Shown piece by piece: positions 36,428-50,491 of a stretch of DNA of 64,000 bases. Under the pieces are notes generated by a model. The model made no database searches. It worked only from the letters and a program-made list of their open reading frames with translations, and was not told the DNA's origin. How positions within the stretch are numbered: position 1 is the stretch's first letter; each line of letters begins with the position of its first letter. Source of the DNA: Rotaria macrura (Eukaryota > Rotifera > Eurotatoria > Philodinida > Philodinidae); NCBI GenBank assembly GCA_900239685.1, contig OENT01000413.1:56908-120907 (forward strand), given 5' to 3'. The translations under genes were made by a program, and so were the position numbers.

Positions 36428-39400
36428 TTACCAAAATGGACACCATCCAATGTAAGACCTAAAAGAATAGAACGAATGTTAGAAAGATAGACCGAAGAAG
36501 TTAAAAAAACAGATAACATACTGGCAAAGATTTTCATGACTTGTTGCCTGTCTAATAAGTAATTCAACTTGTGTTGGTATATCGACAGGTTGCCCTCGAT
36601 GAAAATCGCTTCCTGTTAATTTTTCTCGTACACGACTCATTATTTCAACTGCACGTATTATTCGACCAGGTTGTGTAACAACGGCCTGAACGTTTTGCTG
36701 TTGTTGTGTTGTTGCACCAATCGTACTCTCATGTTCATTATCTTCTTCGTTAACAGTCGATAGATGCGGTTGGTAATGTTGTTGTTGTTGCTGCTGCTGC
36801 TGCGGTTGTTGAGCTGTTGCTGGTGAACGATTGCTTGTTGTTGATATAATAGCATTTTGCTCGTTAGTATTACTTTCTAATAGACGCCAATTGAGCAATG
36901 GATCGTGTACAAATGCTTCTAATACAGCCATAAGGCTATCACGATTTTTTCTTAATACATCCATAACATGTTCACATGTCATACGAAATGTTCCATCGAT
37001 ACCAGTTACTTCCATGGCATTACGTAGCATACGTGTTAGACGGAAAGGAATTTTTTCAGGAAACTTTTCTCGAGTCATAGCTACTTCGAAACAATCACCA
37101 AAATCTATATGAACAACTTTTCCACTGGCACGATCCAGCATTAAATTTGATGGATGACGATCACCTAAACCTAATATGTAACCAACCTAAAATCATAATT
37201 TGAAAAATATTTTGTCTTTTTTTTACAAATCCATAAACAAAAATTTTTAATTTGGATTTTTAATTCCTACCATGGACATCACAGCTAATGATCGTGTATA
37301 ATTCGATCGTCTATCTAACCAGATTTCTGCGCTTGAGCTTTTATGCCATAGAATTTTCGCTAAATCATCACCGTCTAACAAATTTAAAGCATATTCAAAT
37401 ACTTCAACTTTATTGATTAATGGTAATTGATCATAATGTGGAGCTTTTCCTTGCATATAACGATGTTCAGCATTAAGCAAAGTACCAGATTTTTCACGAT
37501 GTTCTTTAATTAGAGCATGAAATGTGTCACATTGTGCAACCCAACCAAGTAGACCATTATTGGGTGCTAATGGTATAACTGGATACCTTTGAATTATGAA
37601 ATTTCGACGACGTGTTTCATCATTAGCTGATAGAAACTCATTAACCAAGCCGAATAATTGCATAACACGTTCGTCTTGCCGTAAATCTTCGTGTCCTTTA
37701 AGAAGAAATACATATTCGAATCCATCAGAACCAGTTATACTAATTTTTCGTGGCCGTTGTTTTGATGTAATAACTGTTATATGTGATTGGACGTTACGTA
37801 TTGTTATCGGTGTTTTATATGGTTCATAAGTACCAGGTACAGCTAATTCTAAATCATGACAGTGTGTTGCTAAACCTACAAGAGTTAAAATGTAAAGTTC
37901 ATTATAGCTTATACAATAGAAATATTTTTCTTACGTGGAGAAACATAATCTAATTCAAGAGATGTTATATTTGGTAATTGAGCATGAATACGTTTAAATA
38001 CTTGATGGTAAAGATCCCATGCTTGATGTAGTTCACGTTGATCTTTTGTTCGTTGAAAACGACGAATACATTCGTGAGCTTGAGTTAAATCATTACTATA
38101 TGAATCAAGAAATGTGCGTTCGTTTAATGTTGCACTTCCATGTTCGATTGCTGCATGCAACGGTTCTAACGTTTCAATCATTCCTAAGAAAAAACGAAAA
38201 AAAAACCGATGAGATTTTATTAGATGCTCTCCTTTTAACATATTAAAAATAAAGAATTCAAACCGATGAATGTTTGAAACCATGAAACAGCAGAATCCAC
38301 TTTTAAAATAAAACGGAACTTGGGAATAAAATAATTAAAAACAATGTTCATTTGAGTAATAGATTTTATATGATAAGTATGAGGTTTTAATATTCCTCTT
38401 CGTCTGCAATCAAGCCATCTAGCTTGAAGGTAAATTTGTTCTTTTTTTTTGGAACATTTTTTCATTATGAAATTTTTACGGTCAATTCATTTTGTTTTAA
38501 CTCTTGCAAATTTCAATACAGTAGACTTACTTCTCAAGACACCCACGGCATAAAATTTAAACAAACACTTATGTCTGTATCTCTAAGTTTGAAATAATAT
38601 CCTGTTCTACTGCGACTCATTCATTTGCCTTCATTCATTTCTTGGGATACTCAATGGTTTATATAAACATTAAATACTTCAATTTATATTCTCTTGTCAA
38701 CATCGTTTTCGATTTATCTAATTTCCACAAATTGTTTCGTTTGTGTGTTATTTCTATACTGTATGCAGAATGAATGCTGTTTTACTTATTCATAGGCTAG
38801 ACATTGATCTAATATTTTCCATGGTTTCTTTTTAATTACCTGGTATACTTCTATCACCAAAATATTGTCTCGATGCTTCTTCTAGGCCTTCATGCCACTT
38901 TTCATGCCATAATATTGATATACGAATTAATTCTTCGCTAACAACAAAAGCTTGTTGTACAAGTGTATGACTATGTTCTCGCATATTATTTAAAACTCGA
39001 TTAGCTGCAACTTCACGATCACGAACAACCGATTTCGATGCTACAACCAATGGATAAATTAATGCCTGTGGATGTTGTCGACCAACATCAATGAGTAAGT
39101 GACGTATGAGTTGATGAACTAATGGTCTTGGTGAATCAATACGTGCAATCAATTGTGGTAATACATGTAGCCAAACTTCGACAGGTACTGTTCGATTACC
39201 TTCAGTTATGGCATCATGTACTTCACGATATTGTCCATATTCGAACCAAAGTGTTAATAAGCGAAGAGTATTTTGTAAACAATGTTTAGCTTTTGAAAGT
39301 ACGATTGATTTAAATAAGCCTTTCACAGCTGGTATCGTAGATTGTATCATTTTTGCTGTCAACGCACGAAAAACTTCATTCGACGCATCGATATTCTGTT

Positions 39401-42400
39401 GCTGTTGTTGAGGCGGTGGTGGTGGTGGTGGTGGTAATATTTGGGATTGTGGAATTTGTTGTTGTGCTTGTGGTTGCCGAGATGGTGATGATAAATTATC
39501 AACAGGAAGTCCTGTTGGAGATAGTGGAGCTTGTTGTTGTTGTTGATTACCACGTGATAAATCTTGTATGCGTTGTTTGAAATAACTCACAGCATCATAG
39601 TTAAGCACAGCATAAGCATTCCATGCTTTATAATTGGAATCATCATATGTCCAGGCATGTTCATAATTTTTCATTATTTCACCTAGTATGATATCATCGT
39701 TCATGCCGAATAGTTCATGTTGCCATGTACCTAATCGTAAATAACATTTTGATATTAAGTGACGAAATCGTTGTTCACGTTGATTAACTGTTTGAGATGG
39801 TGTTGACAAAGTTGTCGATGTCATTAGAGAAAATCCTGTTGAATTTATTGGTGGTGTTGCATTTGCTGTTGTTACAGAGAGAGACTACGAATAATGAAAT
39901 CATAAAATAGTTCGAATAACATGAGAAATTAATCAATAGTATATATGGTTCAAAGATAAACAATTTTTCTTTCTAAAATTTATCAGTATATTTAATTACA
40001 GCTTGTTTCAATTTACTTCATTTTATTAGATATATTTATATCAATACATATTGATCCGATTTGCTATTATAATTGAGCTATATTTGTCAGCAGATTGATC
40101 ATGTGTCAACTAAACTTCGAACAGTAAAAGATACTTTTTCAAAGATTTCAGTGATCACTAGTTGTTTTCTCTATTGACTTCTGCCGGAAATACAACCAAG
40201 AATCATACACTTGAGAGCCTAGAATTTTTACGTAGAATTCTATTTGCGTTATCTACAACTATAGTTTTAATAATACTCTACGAACTTTTTTAATCAAGAA
40301 ACATACGAGACAAAGAATAACGATGACATTCATATCGTCTATAAAATTTAATCTATTGCGTGTTAAATGTATGGCAAACTTCGAAAAAGTGTTTCATTTC
40401 TCTAGAGGATTATTTACTTCAAAACTCGCAATAAATCTCAAAGAATTCTCTTAACGAATCATACGAGATGAAATAAACTATGAGAATGAGAATACTTTGT
40501 TTATAAAACATGGAAATTTGAACTAGTGAAGAATCATTTGTCTACATGCAATATATTTTTTTGATTACAATTATTTTCAAATTAATTCTAGATTTTGATC
40601 TTAAAAATTTCGATATAGATTTTAAATTGAATTCTAAAAAAATATATCAAATTCATTTTTATCTGTATTGCGAACAATTGTATATTGTTCACATTACACA
40701 ATTGACTGTAAGTCATAGGATTGTATGAAAATGTTAACTAGTCAAAATCAAGTAAGATTTCGATCTTGTGTATAGTCATTCGATAGACAAAGAATTAATT
40801 AACATCGTATCTTACAGGTAATTGTTGAATTGGATTTACATTTTGATTTGTGCCAGCCAATGTAGTTCCTGAGCTAGCCGGTGTTGCTCCACCACTTGAT
40901 GCCATCATATTTTGTTGTTGTACATTTCCAGTTGATGTTGCTGCTTGTTTTCTTAAATGATCTAATGCCGGTAAGCATGTTTTAACGATCATTTCTTTCA
41001 TTTCTTCAATTAATTTCAATTGTTCTTGATGATTTGACTCAAGTTTTACTTTTGTACTTTCAGCATTGGCCGTCGTTGCCGATGATATACTTGTTGATGA
41101 TACTGACGATGTTAATGTGGGTGTACTTTGATTATCATTTTGTGGATTATTATCATTATTTAAAACTTGTTTACGATTGTGTCTGTCAAGCAAAAGACGA
41201 TCACGTGTTGCAACTAAACAATGCCAATCATATTTCGCTTTTTCATATTTAACTAATTGTTGATCAATCAATGTTGGATGATAATAATTTTGTTGAGATT
41301 GTAACGAAAATGCCGGTGTTGTTGTTGTTTGAATATTATAATGATGTGATGTTTGTGACTGATATGTACTCGGACTTAAAATAGATATATCACGATTTAG
41401 ATTTGCTTGATCATTTAAAACCGTATGTGTTAATTCTTTAAATATGAAATCAGCCATTGTTAAACGATTTGATTTACGACAAAGATTAGCTAATTTAATC
41501 CATGATTGAAGATCTTGTGCCATCGGTAAACAAAGTGAATGAGTTAATAATAAACGATGATAATCATCGATGATTGGTTGATTTCCTTGCATGCGTTTTT
41601 GCCATATGTCACATATTGATTGACGTCGTTCAGGTAATATTTTATAATACCAAACTTCTTCTAATTCAGATAGAAGTTGAGCATGGATCATAGCTAAACA
41701 ACAAAAAGATTCTCCAATATGTTTCGAATTGTCTTCGACACAATAGATTAAATTTTTGATTACAAATAGTTCCAAAATCTTTTATAAATCATCAAAATAC
41801 GTTCGAACTATTCAATGAACCGTACTCATATTCCTTGTATTCGTTATTATAAATTTTCATCGATATAAACAATTGATTATTTAGAGAATTTTAATCAATT
41901 AAAATAAAAGTACAATCTAATGATTTTTAAATATATCATACAATTAAGAAGCAAAGTGATCAGACGAAATTTTTTATTTAAAAAACATAAAGTTGAACAT
42001 AGAAAAATGATGATTCAAGATATTATTTCGTATTCGAGTACCAGTACACATATAAATCAATAAATACTATGTGTTTACTTAACTTTATATGGCTGTTCAA
42101 TCAATTTTCTTATATTGAACAAGAGAAACAGAAAGAATAAAGAAGGTACAATTGACTGGAAAACCAAAGAACCTTCATAGAGCTTCATACGGCTTCACAA
42201 ACTGTAAAAGATTGTTGTTCAAAGGCTTCAAGATTGATGTCGTTTCTATTGCATGATATTTGCTCTCAAATTTGCATAGAATCGAGGGATTTCGACATTC
42301 ATACCTTTCTTTTTATCTACATTCAGTCATAATTCAATCATGCCTAGTAACGTCCAGGGATATACACGTCAGTACTAAAATATGGATACTACGATCTAAT

Positions 42401-45400
42401 GCTTTAACGAAGTTATTCGCTTATTTCCATATTCAATTTTATACATTGAAACAAACTTTTACGAAAAAAAAAAGAATATAATGCGATGTTAATCATTATA
42501 AATTCTAAGACGTAAAAATCAAGCTACATGTATTCTCATTCTCAATAGTAATAGGTTCAATTCATTTTACAAGTTGTTATCTAAATAAATCAATCGATAG
42601 TCATTATTTACTGTTAATTCACAATATAGACAATGAAATCCCGTAGTTTTAAAAAACTTTAAATAAAACAGTCAACTTCTTAGATTAAAGCTTTTTTCTT
42701 GTTGTGATAAATCCTTACTTGACATACTGAATGTTGAAACTTTCTTTTTCAAGTGTACAAGATAACGAAAGAAAAGAAAACAAACTATTCAATTACCTGA
42801 ATATGCTCGATTGTAACTTTCATTAGCTAATGTAGTCAATTCAACATCTAATAATTCTCGTGCTAAATCAATGCAATCTTGTGCTTGTCTATAATTATCA
42901 TTTCTTATAGCGTCAACAGCACGATAATAAGCTCCTTCGAATTTTGTATCTGGTATATGAATATAATATTTTTCCATATCGGCCATATCACCAAGACTCC
43001 ATGCGGCACGTGTAGCCATCGGTGCAATTTTTTGTTGAAGATTTTTTCTCAATTCACGTCCATTGACAACACTTGTAGTGTGATTTACTGATGTCGATCC
43101 TGAACTTTTGTCAATTAAACTTGTTGAAAATGATAACAAGCCTACTACTTGTTCATCGCGAATTTGATCAGTTAACTCCCATGCGTAAGATGCTAAATCT
43201 CTTAACTCAGCCCATGAACCAAGTGCTTGCATGCATCTCATACGTCCTAGATGTATATCCATATTTGATGGATCATTTGTTTTAAGAAATTCATAATTTC
43301 TTAGTGCACGTTCCCATTGATTTAATTTTTCATACCAAAGACCTTTTATTTTGATATTATTAAGTCGAGCATATTGTAATGCACCATGAGCAGCTTCCGA
43401 TTGTTGTAGCTCATGATTTATACTAATTAACGATTCAACGATATCGGACGTGATTGATGCTTGATTTACCGATGCTGAATCATGTAGTCGTTGAAATTCT
43501 TCTTCTTTATATCTCAAAGCTTTGGCATAAGCTCTTACACTAAATGCTTTTTCACTTAATAAATGTATATTAATTAATGAACGTTCTAGGTCATCATCAG
43601 TATCATTATTGGTATCTTTTTTCTTCGCTTTTTCTTTCTCATTATGGATATCATCGTTTACATCGTTGATAGCTGAATCCGCTGTACGTCGATTGGGTCT
43701 TTGTTGTCGTTCTAATTTTAATTTTAAATCACAATGATTACGAAATTCAGCTAGATTCAATATTGTTTGTATAACATCAGGCTTATCAGATACAGATAAA
43801 GCATAGGTTAATGCATTTGTTAAACTTGATCTATCATGTGAATTCAATTCACTCCAACATGATATAAATGATGCATTGAATAAATCACGCGGAATAGATG
43901 GTGATACTTGTGCTAAACAAGTCCCCATAGCACGTAATGGATAAACAGGTGATTGTTCTAAAACAAGTTGTTGAAATTTATTTAACCACATTGGTAAATC
44001 TTTAGCATTTCTATGCATAGCTTGTGACCAATGTTGTCGTAATTGTTCTGTACGTATTGTGTATAGAACTTTTTCATCATTACGTCGTACAGGTTCATTC
44101 GTTGTTTGATTCGATAGATTATTGGCATTGCCAATTGCTTCTGATTGTACATCAACAAATGATGTATCTTTTAATTTAGATATGTACAATTCATATTTCG
44201 AATGTTGTAATTTCATATCATCAATAGTTTTAGATACCAGAGAACTAAATACAAGAAAATGTTTACCCATCTGTTGTGCTATAATCAATATTATATCTAA
44301 ACATTTCATTTGTAATGGTAATGTCTTACGTATAATTCTTAAAAGAATTTGTAATATAGCTGATACATAATCACTAAGAAAAACTTTATCAGCTAGCTGT
44401 TCAATTGTATCCAATGCTTCTTGACGTAATTTTATAGGATATGTATTTGTTGATGCTATATCTAATATTGATGGTAGAACGACATTGAAATGTGGTTTTA
44501 ATGTTTTACCAAATTTATTCAATGTTGAAAACATTTGGGATAATATTAACAGTCGTTCTTGATTTTGATTTGTTGTTAAACTATTTATACTTACTGTATT
44601 TGTATCTATGCGAAATGTTTTCATGACAAATGGTAATAATAAATGTATGTAATGACGAAATTCACTATCTAATGCAGCAGCTAATGATTCGATAGTTTGT
44701 ATAAGTAGAATTTGTAAATCTGTATGTGTATCCCAATAGTCACGTATTAATTGCACAACTTCATTTACATATTGTATTATTGAGCCTTTGATTGATATAA
44801 TAATTATATTGATTTGACGAAAATAGGGCACTAAATTTCTATCATCTGTACTACGTACGACAGATAATAAGCGTGGCAAGACAAGTGAAACGTATTGTGT
44901 ACATGAACTTCCGAGCCATTGAAGTATAATCGATATAGCTTGTACAGCTTTTAAATGTAATTGTGGACTATTAGGATCTTTAAGAACACGAAGACAAACA
45001 TAGATTGCCATTGATGTATAGAAATCATGTAATGATTGAGCGCCTGATGCAACTAGAAGTTCATTCGACGATATTTCAATGGGATCAGGCTGTGCACGAA
45101 CACGATGTGTTGATGTTATATCATTTACATCAAATGACAATGAACGTAGTGGATCATTTGTTGGACGAACGTGATATGGATCGATTGCGCCAAGAAATCC
45201 AAGAACACGTATAGTTTCACGACGAAATGGTATTTCTTCAGGTGATTTTAGAAATTGTAAAAGTACATCAAGTAGAATTGGATATTTTTGCAACGGTTCA
45301 ATAACATAACAACAACTTTCAACTATTTGACCTACTGTCCATAGAGCAACTTCACGTTTACGATAATTCGATGTATCTTGCATCATATTAATTAGAATTG

Positions 45401-48400
45401 GAAATAGATCATGTACACGTTGATCTAAATCAATACCACAAACTTGCGCTTGTTCACCAACCGTTCGAACTAAGGCAATGAGTACATTGGAATGTTGTTC
45501 ATGTTGTTTTATTAATGGTAATAGAGCCTAGAATGATACGAAAAAAACAAATTTAGTGTGTCTTATACAATTAATTCTAATAGGACAAGTAATCAGAAGA
45601 TTCTCGAATATTGTTGACATGAAGAAAAACAAATAGAATGATCAATGGATGGATTATTTGTTTAAATGTTGTAACTAATTCACAGAATATAAGGCATGCA
45701 CCTATACAGCTAAATGTATGGCTACTTGAAAGACATCGACAATTACTAGTTGATTTGGCATTGATAATCAATTTGCATGCATGATCACAAGTCTTTTGTG
45801 TATCATGTATTCTGATTACGAGGGTAATGTTCTCAACGCTGACTTCAAGATTAAGTTAATCTTGAGCATTGATGGAAGAAAGATAGTTCGAAAGAGCGTA
45901 GCTGATCATTTGAATATCAAACTTGAAAAGCTTAGAATGCATCATATCAAAAATAAATGGCCAAACGATCTATCATCAGGAATAGTTGATAGCTTATTTG
46001 TGTTAGTACAGTTCGACGAAAATAAAATCTAAATGAATTCTCGTCCATTTATTCAGTTGTTCATACAAAATAATCTATGACTGAGATAAAAATTGATGAA
46101 CCAAGGATTTATTCTTACATCTACTTGTATGTTTTCTACATATATGTCGTATCATCGAATAGAACATAAACTTATTTCTCACCGATTTTCTCATTCGCTT
46201 TTCATCATGAACAATAAGACTAGATGAAATATTCTATTCAATGAAAAGGAGATATTTTTGTAACTAGTTTGATAATAAACTACGAATGTGTTTGTGTTTA
46301 TCCATGTTTGTCATTCAATTTAAATTTCATTCCTCGTCTTTTCATTGATAACAAATGTTCATCAATTCAAGAAAAAGAAAAACTTACTTGAGTAATTGAT
46401 TGCATGTATGGTCTAACAATTCTTGGTGTATTTGCAATTAGTTGTCCTAATAATCTTGATGCTTGTTCTTTTCCACTTAGTGAACAACCAATTTCTAATT
46501 CAGTTAATAATTGCAATAATAAATGTCTTAATGGTGGTAAAACATAAGCTGGATTTATATTCGATAAACGACCAATAAGACTCAATGCTAACTCTCGTAT
46601 TTCATGACATTCATCATGTACAGAGAAAAACAATAGTTCTAATGCTTCTGATTTCGCAAGAAATTGTTTAAAATCTTCTTGTAATGTTAGAAAGACATTG
46701 TAGCGTACATCAGGATCTAAATCAGTTACGCCAATAGTTAATATACGTTGTGTAATATGACCAATTTTAATTCTTAATTTATTAGATGCTATTAATGATG
46801 ATGTCGTATTTGATGATAATATTGTTTGTGATGTTGGTGATAATAATTTTCTTAATAAATTTGTTATAGTTATGATAGCTTCGATTCTTACACGTAGAAG
46901 ATCATGTTCAATAAAACGTGAATTTAATATATCAATGAAATATGGTTCGATAGCTTGCGCTTCAAATTCGAAAATCCTAAATGTTTGTAATGCAATTATA
47001 ATAATATCACTTTGTTCATTAGTTACATTTGCACAATATGACAATGGATTACATAAAACTGAGCGTAAATTTTCTAATAAACCTTGATGAATTTTACGTT
47101 TTGTATCTGTATGTATAAGTGGCATTGAACATAATTTATCTAAACAAAATAATAATGAATGATTTAAACCACAATGTAATAAATATTCTAATAATGTATC
47201 CAAGCATTTCGATGCATCAGGGCCAGCTTCTCCTATCATCGTTATACATGCAAATACACTTGAATCAGGCGAAGAATATCGACATGATAGTAAATTATTC
47301 ATTGATGATGTTTGTTGCTGTTGAAATGATGAATTTGATATTTGTATTGAATTGTTACGACGATGTGAATGTGATGATGTCAATGAAGTATTGGCTGATG
47401 CTATAGGAACAAATGTTTGTTTTAAACAGTCCAAAATTTTTGTCATATCTTTTGTTAATGGTGTGGTTGATATTAATAAATCAGTATCATTAGATCGACT
47501 TGTCTTATCAGCTAAAATCATTAAACCCAATGCATGAAATGCTAACTGTCGTTCTTTTAATTCACGTGAATTCATACGTTCAAATATGAAATTCATTGTT
47601 GCATCAACATATGGTTGATGAGAGAATAATTTATAATTCAATGATGCTAAACGTGGTAATATACGAATTAATACATTGGCTATCATTGACTTAGGTTGTT
47701 GACGATATTGAAATACTTGATTACAAATATTTAGAAAATTTTCCAACATTATGGAACGAATCAACGATGATTGTACTTGAATCTGAGATTGCTCAGGATT
47801 GTCAATGATATCCATTGGAGATAATGGACCCGTACGTTCGAATGTTAAAGCTACACGAGCACGATGTACATCCTAGGATATTTTAAATTTTCAAGTATAA
47901 ATGAATGAAAGATTTCAAAATTTAATTGAAGTTCGAATGAATAACTCGGTAGATTATTAAGAAATTTAGTTTCTATTGAATTTCAATTCAGACTGCGCAT
48001 CACATTTTTTTCTCATACTCGAATCACTCTAGATTCATTGCGTGTTGTTTTCATAGATTTGAAAGTGTCTTTTGAAGTCTTGAAAAGAACAGTATTGATC
48101 TTGTTCGTATTGATGTACTCTCATCGAATTCATTTCATTAGTGGAGTACATTTTTGTTTTTATTATTTCTCTTCAAACAATGTTTTTTATGACTATATTT
48201 GAATGTTTGCTACAACGCTAATAAATAATAACTACATGGAAAAACAAATCTATCATCAAAAATAATCTCTTGGAATTATTTACATTGATTATAAATTCAC
48301 CTAACTATTTAGAATTTATATATATATTATAAATATTCATATGTACTGAGAAATTATTGTTACGAACTTTTAGCAAAATCAATTAACATAAAAAATCTGC

Positions 48401-50202
48401 AATCTCAATAATTCAATAAGAATCAATGAATCGAATTAAGTAAAAGATATTTTTTTAATTACTAAGATAATAAATTCTTATGCTTACTTTATATGAAATG
48501 GCTTTAGGTTTTGGTGCATTATAAGGATGAATTAAATCTTGACAAATATTCTGCAACAAAACAAAAAAAAAACACTTCATTCGTATAATATCAGTCATTT
48601 GTTTGTTGAAAACTTTTACTTCAAATTTAACATCTGATACTCGTAAAAGTTCATTGAGTAACAAAAGTCCTCCATGAATACGATCTTCTTTTTGAGTATT
48701 TTTACTTTTTGTCGTATCAACTGTTAAACATTTCATAGCTTCTGTATATGCCATCTAAACAAACAAATCTTTGTCGTTTTAAATAAGTCTATTGCAAAAG
48801 ACAAGATAATTTCAACTAACATTATATGCTTTCATAAATGTATTCGATTCTGTACTTATTGCATGACTTATATGGCTGCTTGGTAAATCTTTTCCTGTTG
48901 TAATATCACTATTATTATTATGTTTTTGCTCTTCACGTTCTCGATCGATGAGTACAATCAGTGTTGCATGCATAGTTTCTGCAAATGCCTCACGAATGTA
49001 TTGCTTGAAAATAAAATGAAAGAAATTGGTTCGATTGTATTTGAAATAAAAAGGAAACTTCTTATCTCTTCTACATACTTCTGGATCGGTCATTGTAACA
49101 AATAGTTGTTCGAAAAATTGTTCAACAGGTGTTATTAAATGATAATAACGTGATGGAGCGGCAAGAGCTATTTCTCTTAATATTGTTATACCGCTATAAC
49201 GTCGTGTTTCATGCTTTTCATCACGTGAGATACGTTCAATTGCTTTAGGAACATCATGTGAAAATTGATCAATACTCATTCGACCACAACCCTAGAAATA
49301 AGTTTATTACGATACGTGCGTAAATAAAATATGCCATTACTTTGACAAGTATACATGTTATTTTGACGACTAATTCACATAAATTAGCATCAACAGACAT
49401 TTGTTTATAACCGCGTAGTGTTGGTTCTAATTTATTACTTAATTCAGTATAGAAATTTTGTCCAACGCATATAAAACAAACTTAATAAATAAACATATAT
49501 GAATAAATAGATAAGAGTAAACATATTAATAGAACATACGAATGACAAGAAGACCTGCACGATTTTCTTTTACATCATTGGGATTGCTCATTTTCTTTCG
49601 AACAAAATCTTGTACTTGTTCGGCAATATTTGTAACAATATCAGATGGTGCCTATAAAAACAAGAAATATTGAAAGTATGAATCACTACAAATTGATTAA
49701 ATGTACAAAGAGTTTTTTTCTCTCTCAAATTTCATAACCTGTGCCTAGAAGAAAATCTCTACATAGATGACATTTTATTTTCTATTGATCATAGTACTCA
49801 AACAAAAAAGTAAGAAACAACGTGTTCGATGAATATTATTAAAAACAAAATCGGTTATTATTTAAAATCGAATGTGATGGTGTTTTCTGTTCGAAAATAT
49901 TTCTCATTTTCTATCTTCAATATTTACAATCATCTTATATTATAATTCTATTCTAAGTTGAAACCAAACATCAAGATTAACTATCGTTCAATATCTAACG
50001 ATATATTATATTTAACGTCTTGAGAAATGTTACATACGTCTCTCTCTCACGATTAGTTGATCTCACTTACATCAGCATATTGAGCAACAATACGTTCGTA
50101 TAGCTCGTCTGTTGCTCGCCGTCGCGTATCTTCATTTGAACTCTGCAAATCATTGGCAAACTGATCTAATAAAGCCGGAAACCGGGTGTCCACCGTTGAC
50201 AT
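36428..50202 (-). CDS. MTOR: Serine/threonine kinase mTOR (target of rapamycin), 15 exons
   Basis: Minus-strand exons 50071-50202, 49540-49651, 49341-49480, 49079-49291, 48821-49003, 48620-48754, 48488-48550, 46388-47872, 42797-45527, 40816-41693, 38840-39884, 37935-38183, 37271-37875, 36522-37186 and 36428-36458 join in phase to 2888 residues (human 2549). HEAT repeats fill about residues 1-1400 and the FAT domain 1450-2330. The FRB helices follow ([13 protein letters not shown] near 2358; [10 protein letters not shown] near 2426). The kinase shows [26 protein letters not shown] and VVHIDFGD. The FATC end is [12 protein letters not shown]. mTOR is the catalytic core of TORC1/TORC2, coupling nutrients to growth. 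All catalytic motifs are intact. Extra length comes from low-complexity inserts: a Pro/Gln run in exon 11, an Asp/Lys-rich insert in exon 9, and poly-Gln in the negative regulatory region. The start lies 16 bases after a TTTCTTCAG acceptor-like site. Confidence 0.97.
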
Positions 50203-50491
50203 CTCTATTTCTTTGTATCTGAAGAAACAAACTAAATTAGATTTTACCAATGAACAATATACATATATAAATATGAATATATTGTAACACGTGGCTTTTT
50301 TTTTCTTTTTTTTATGCATTCTATAACACATTAGTTATTCATAACAAATATCAAATCAAAAGAAAACAAATGAATACTAGAAACATGACAGAACAAGTAC
50401 TATGTGTGTAAATAACCTAGAGACATTTGTAGTTGTTATTTTTTTTTTGTATTTAAGCTTAGCTACGAGTTGATCGTTTCCATGGACTTTG

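Noticed and set aside
38184-38283. Extended mTOR frame upstream of exon 12
   Set aside because: Read-through of intron sequence; the acceptor at 38184-38185 gives the conserved FRB sequence in phase.
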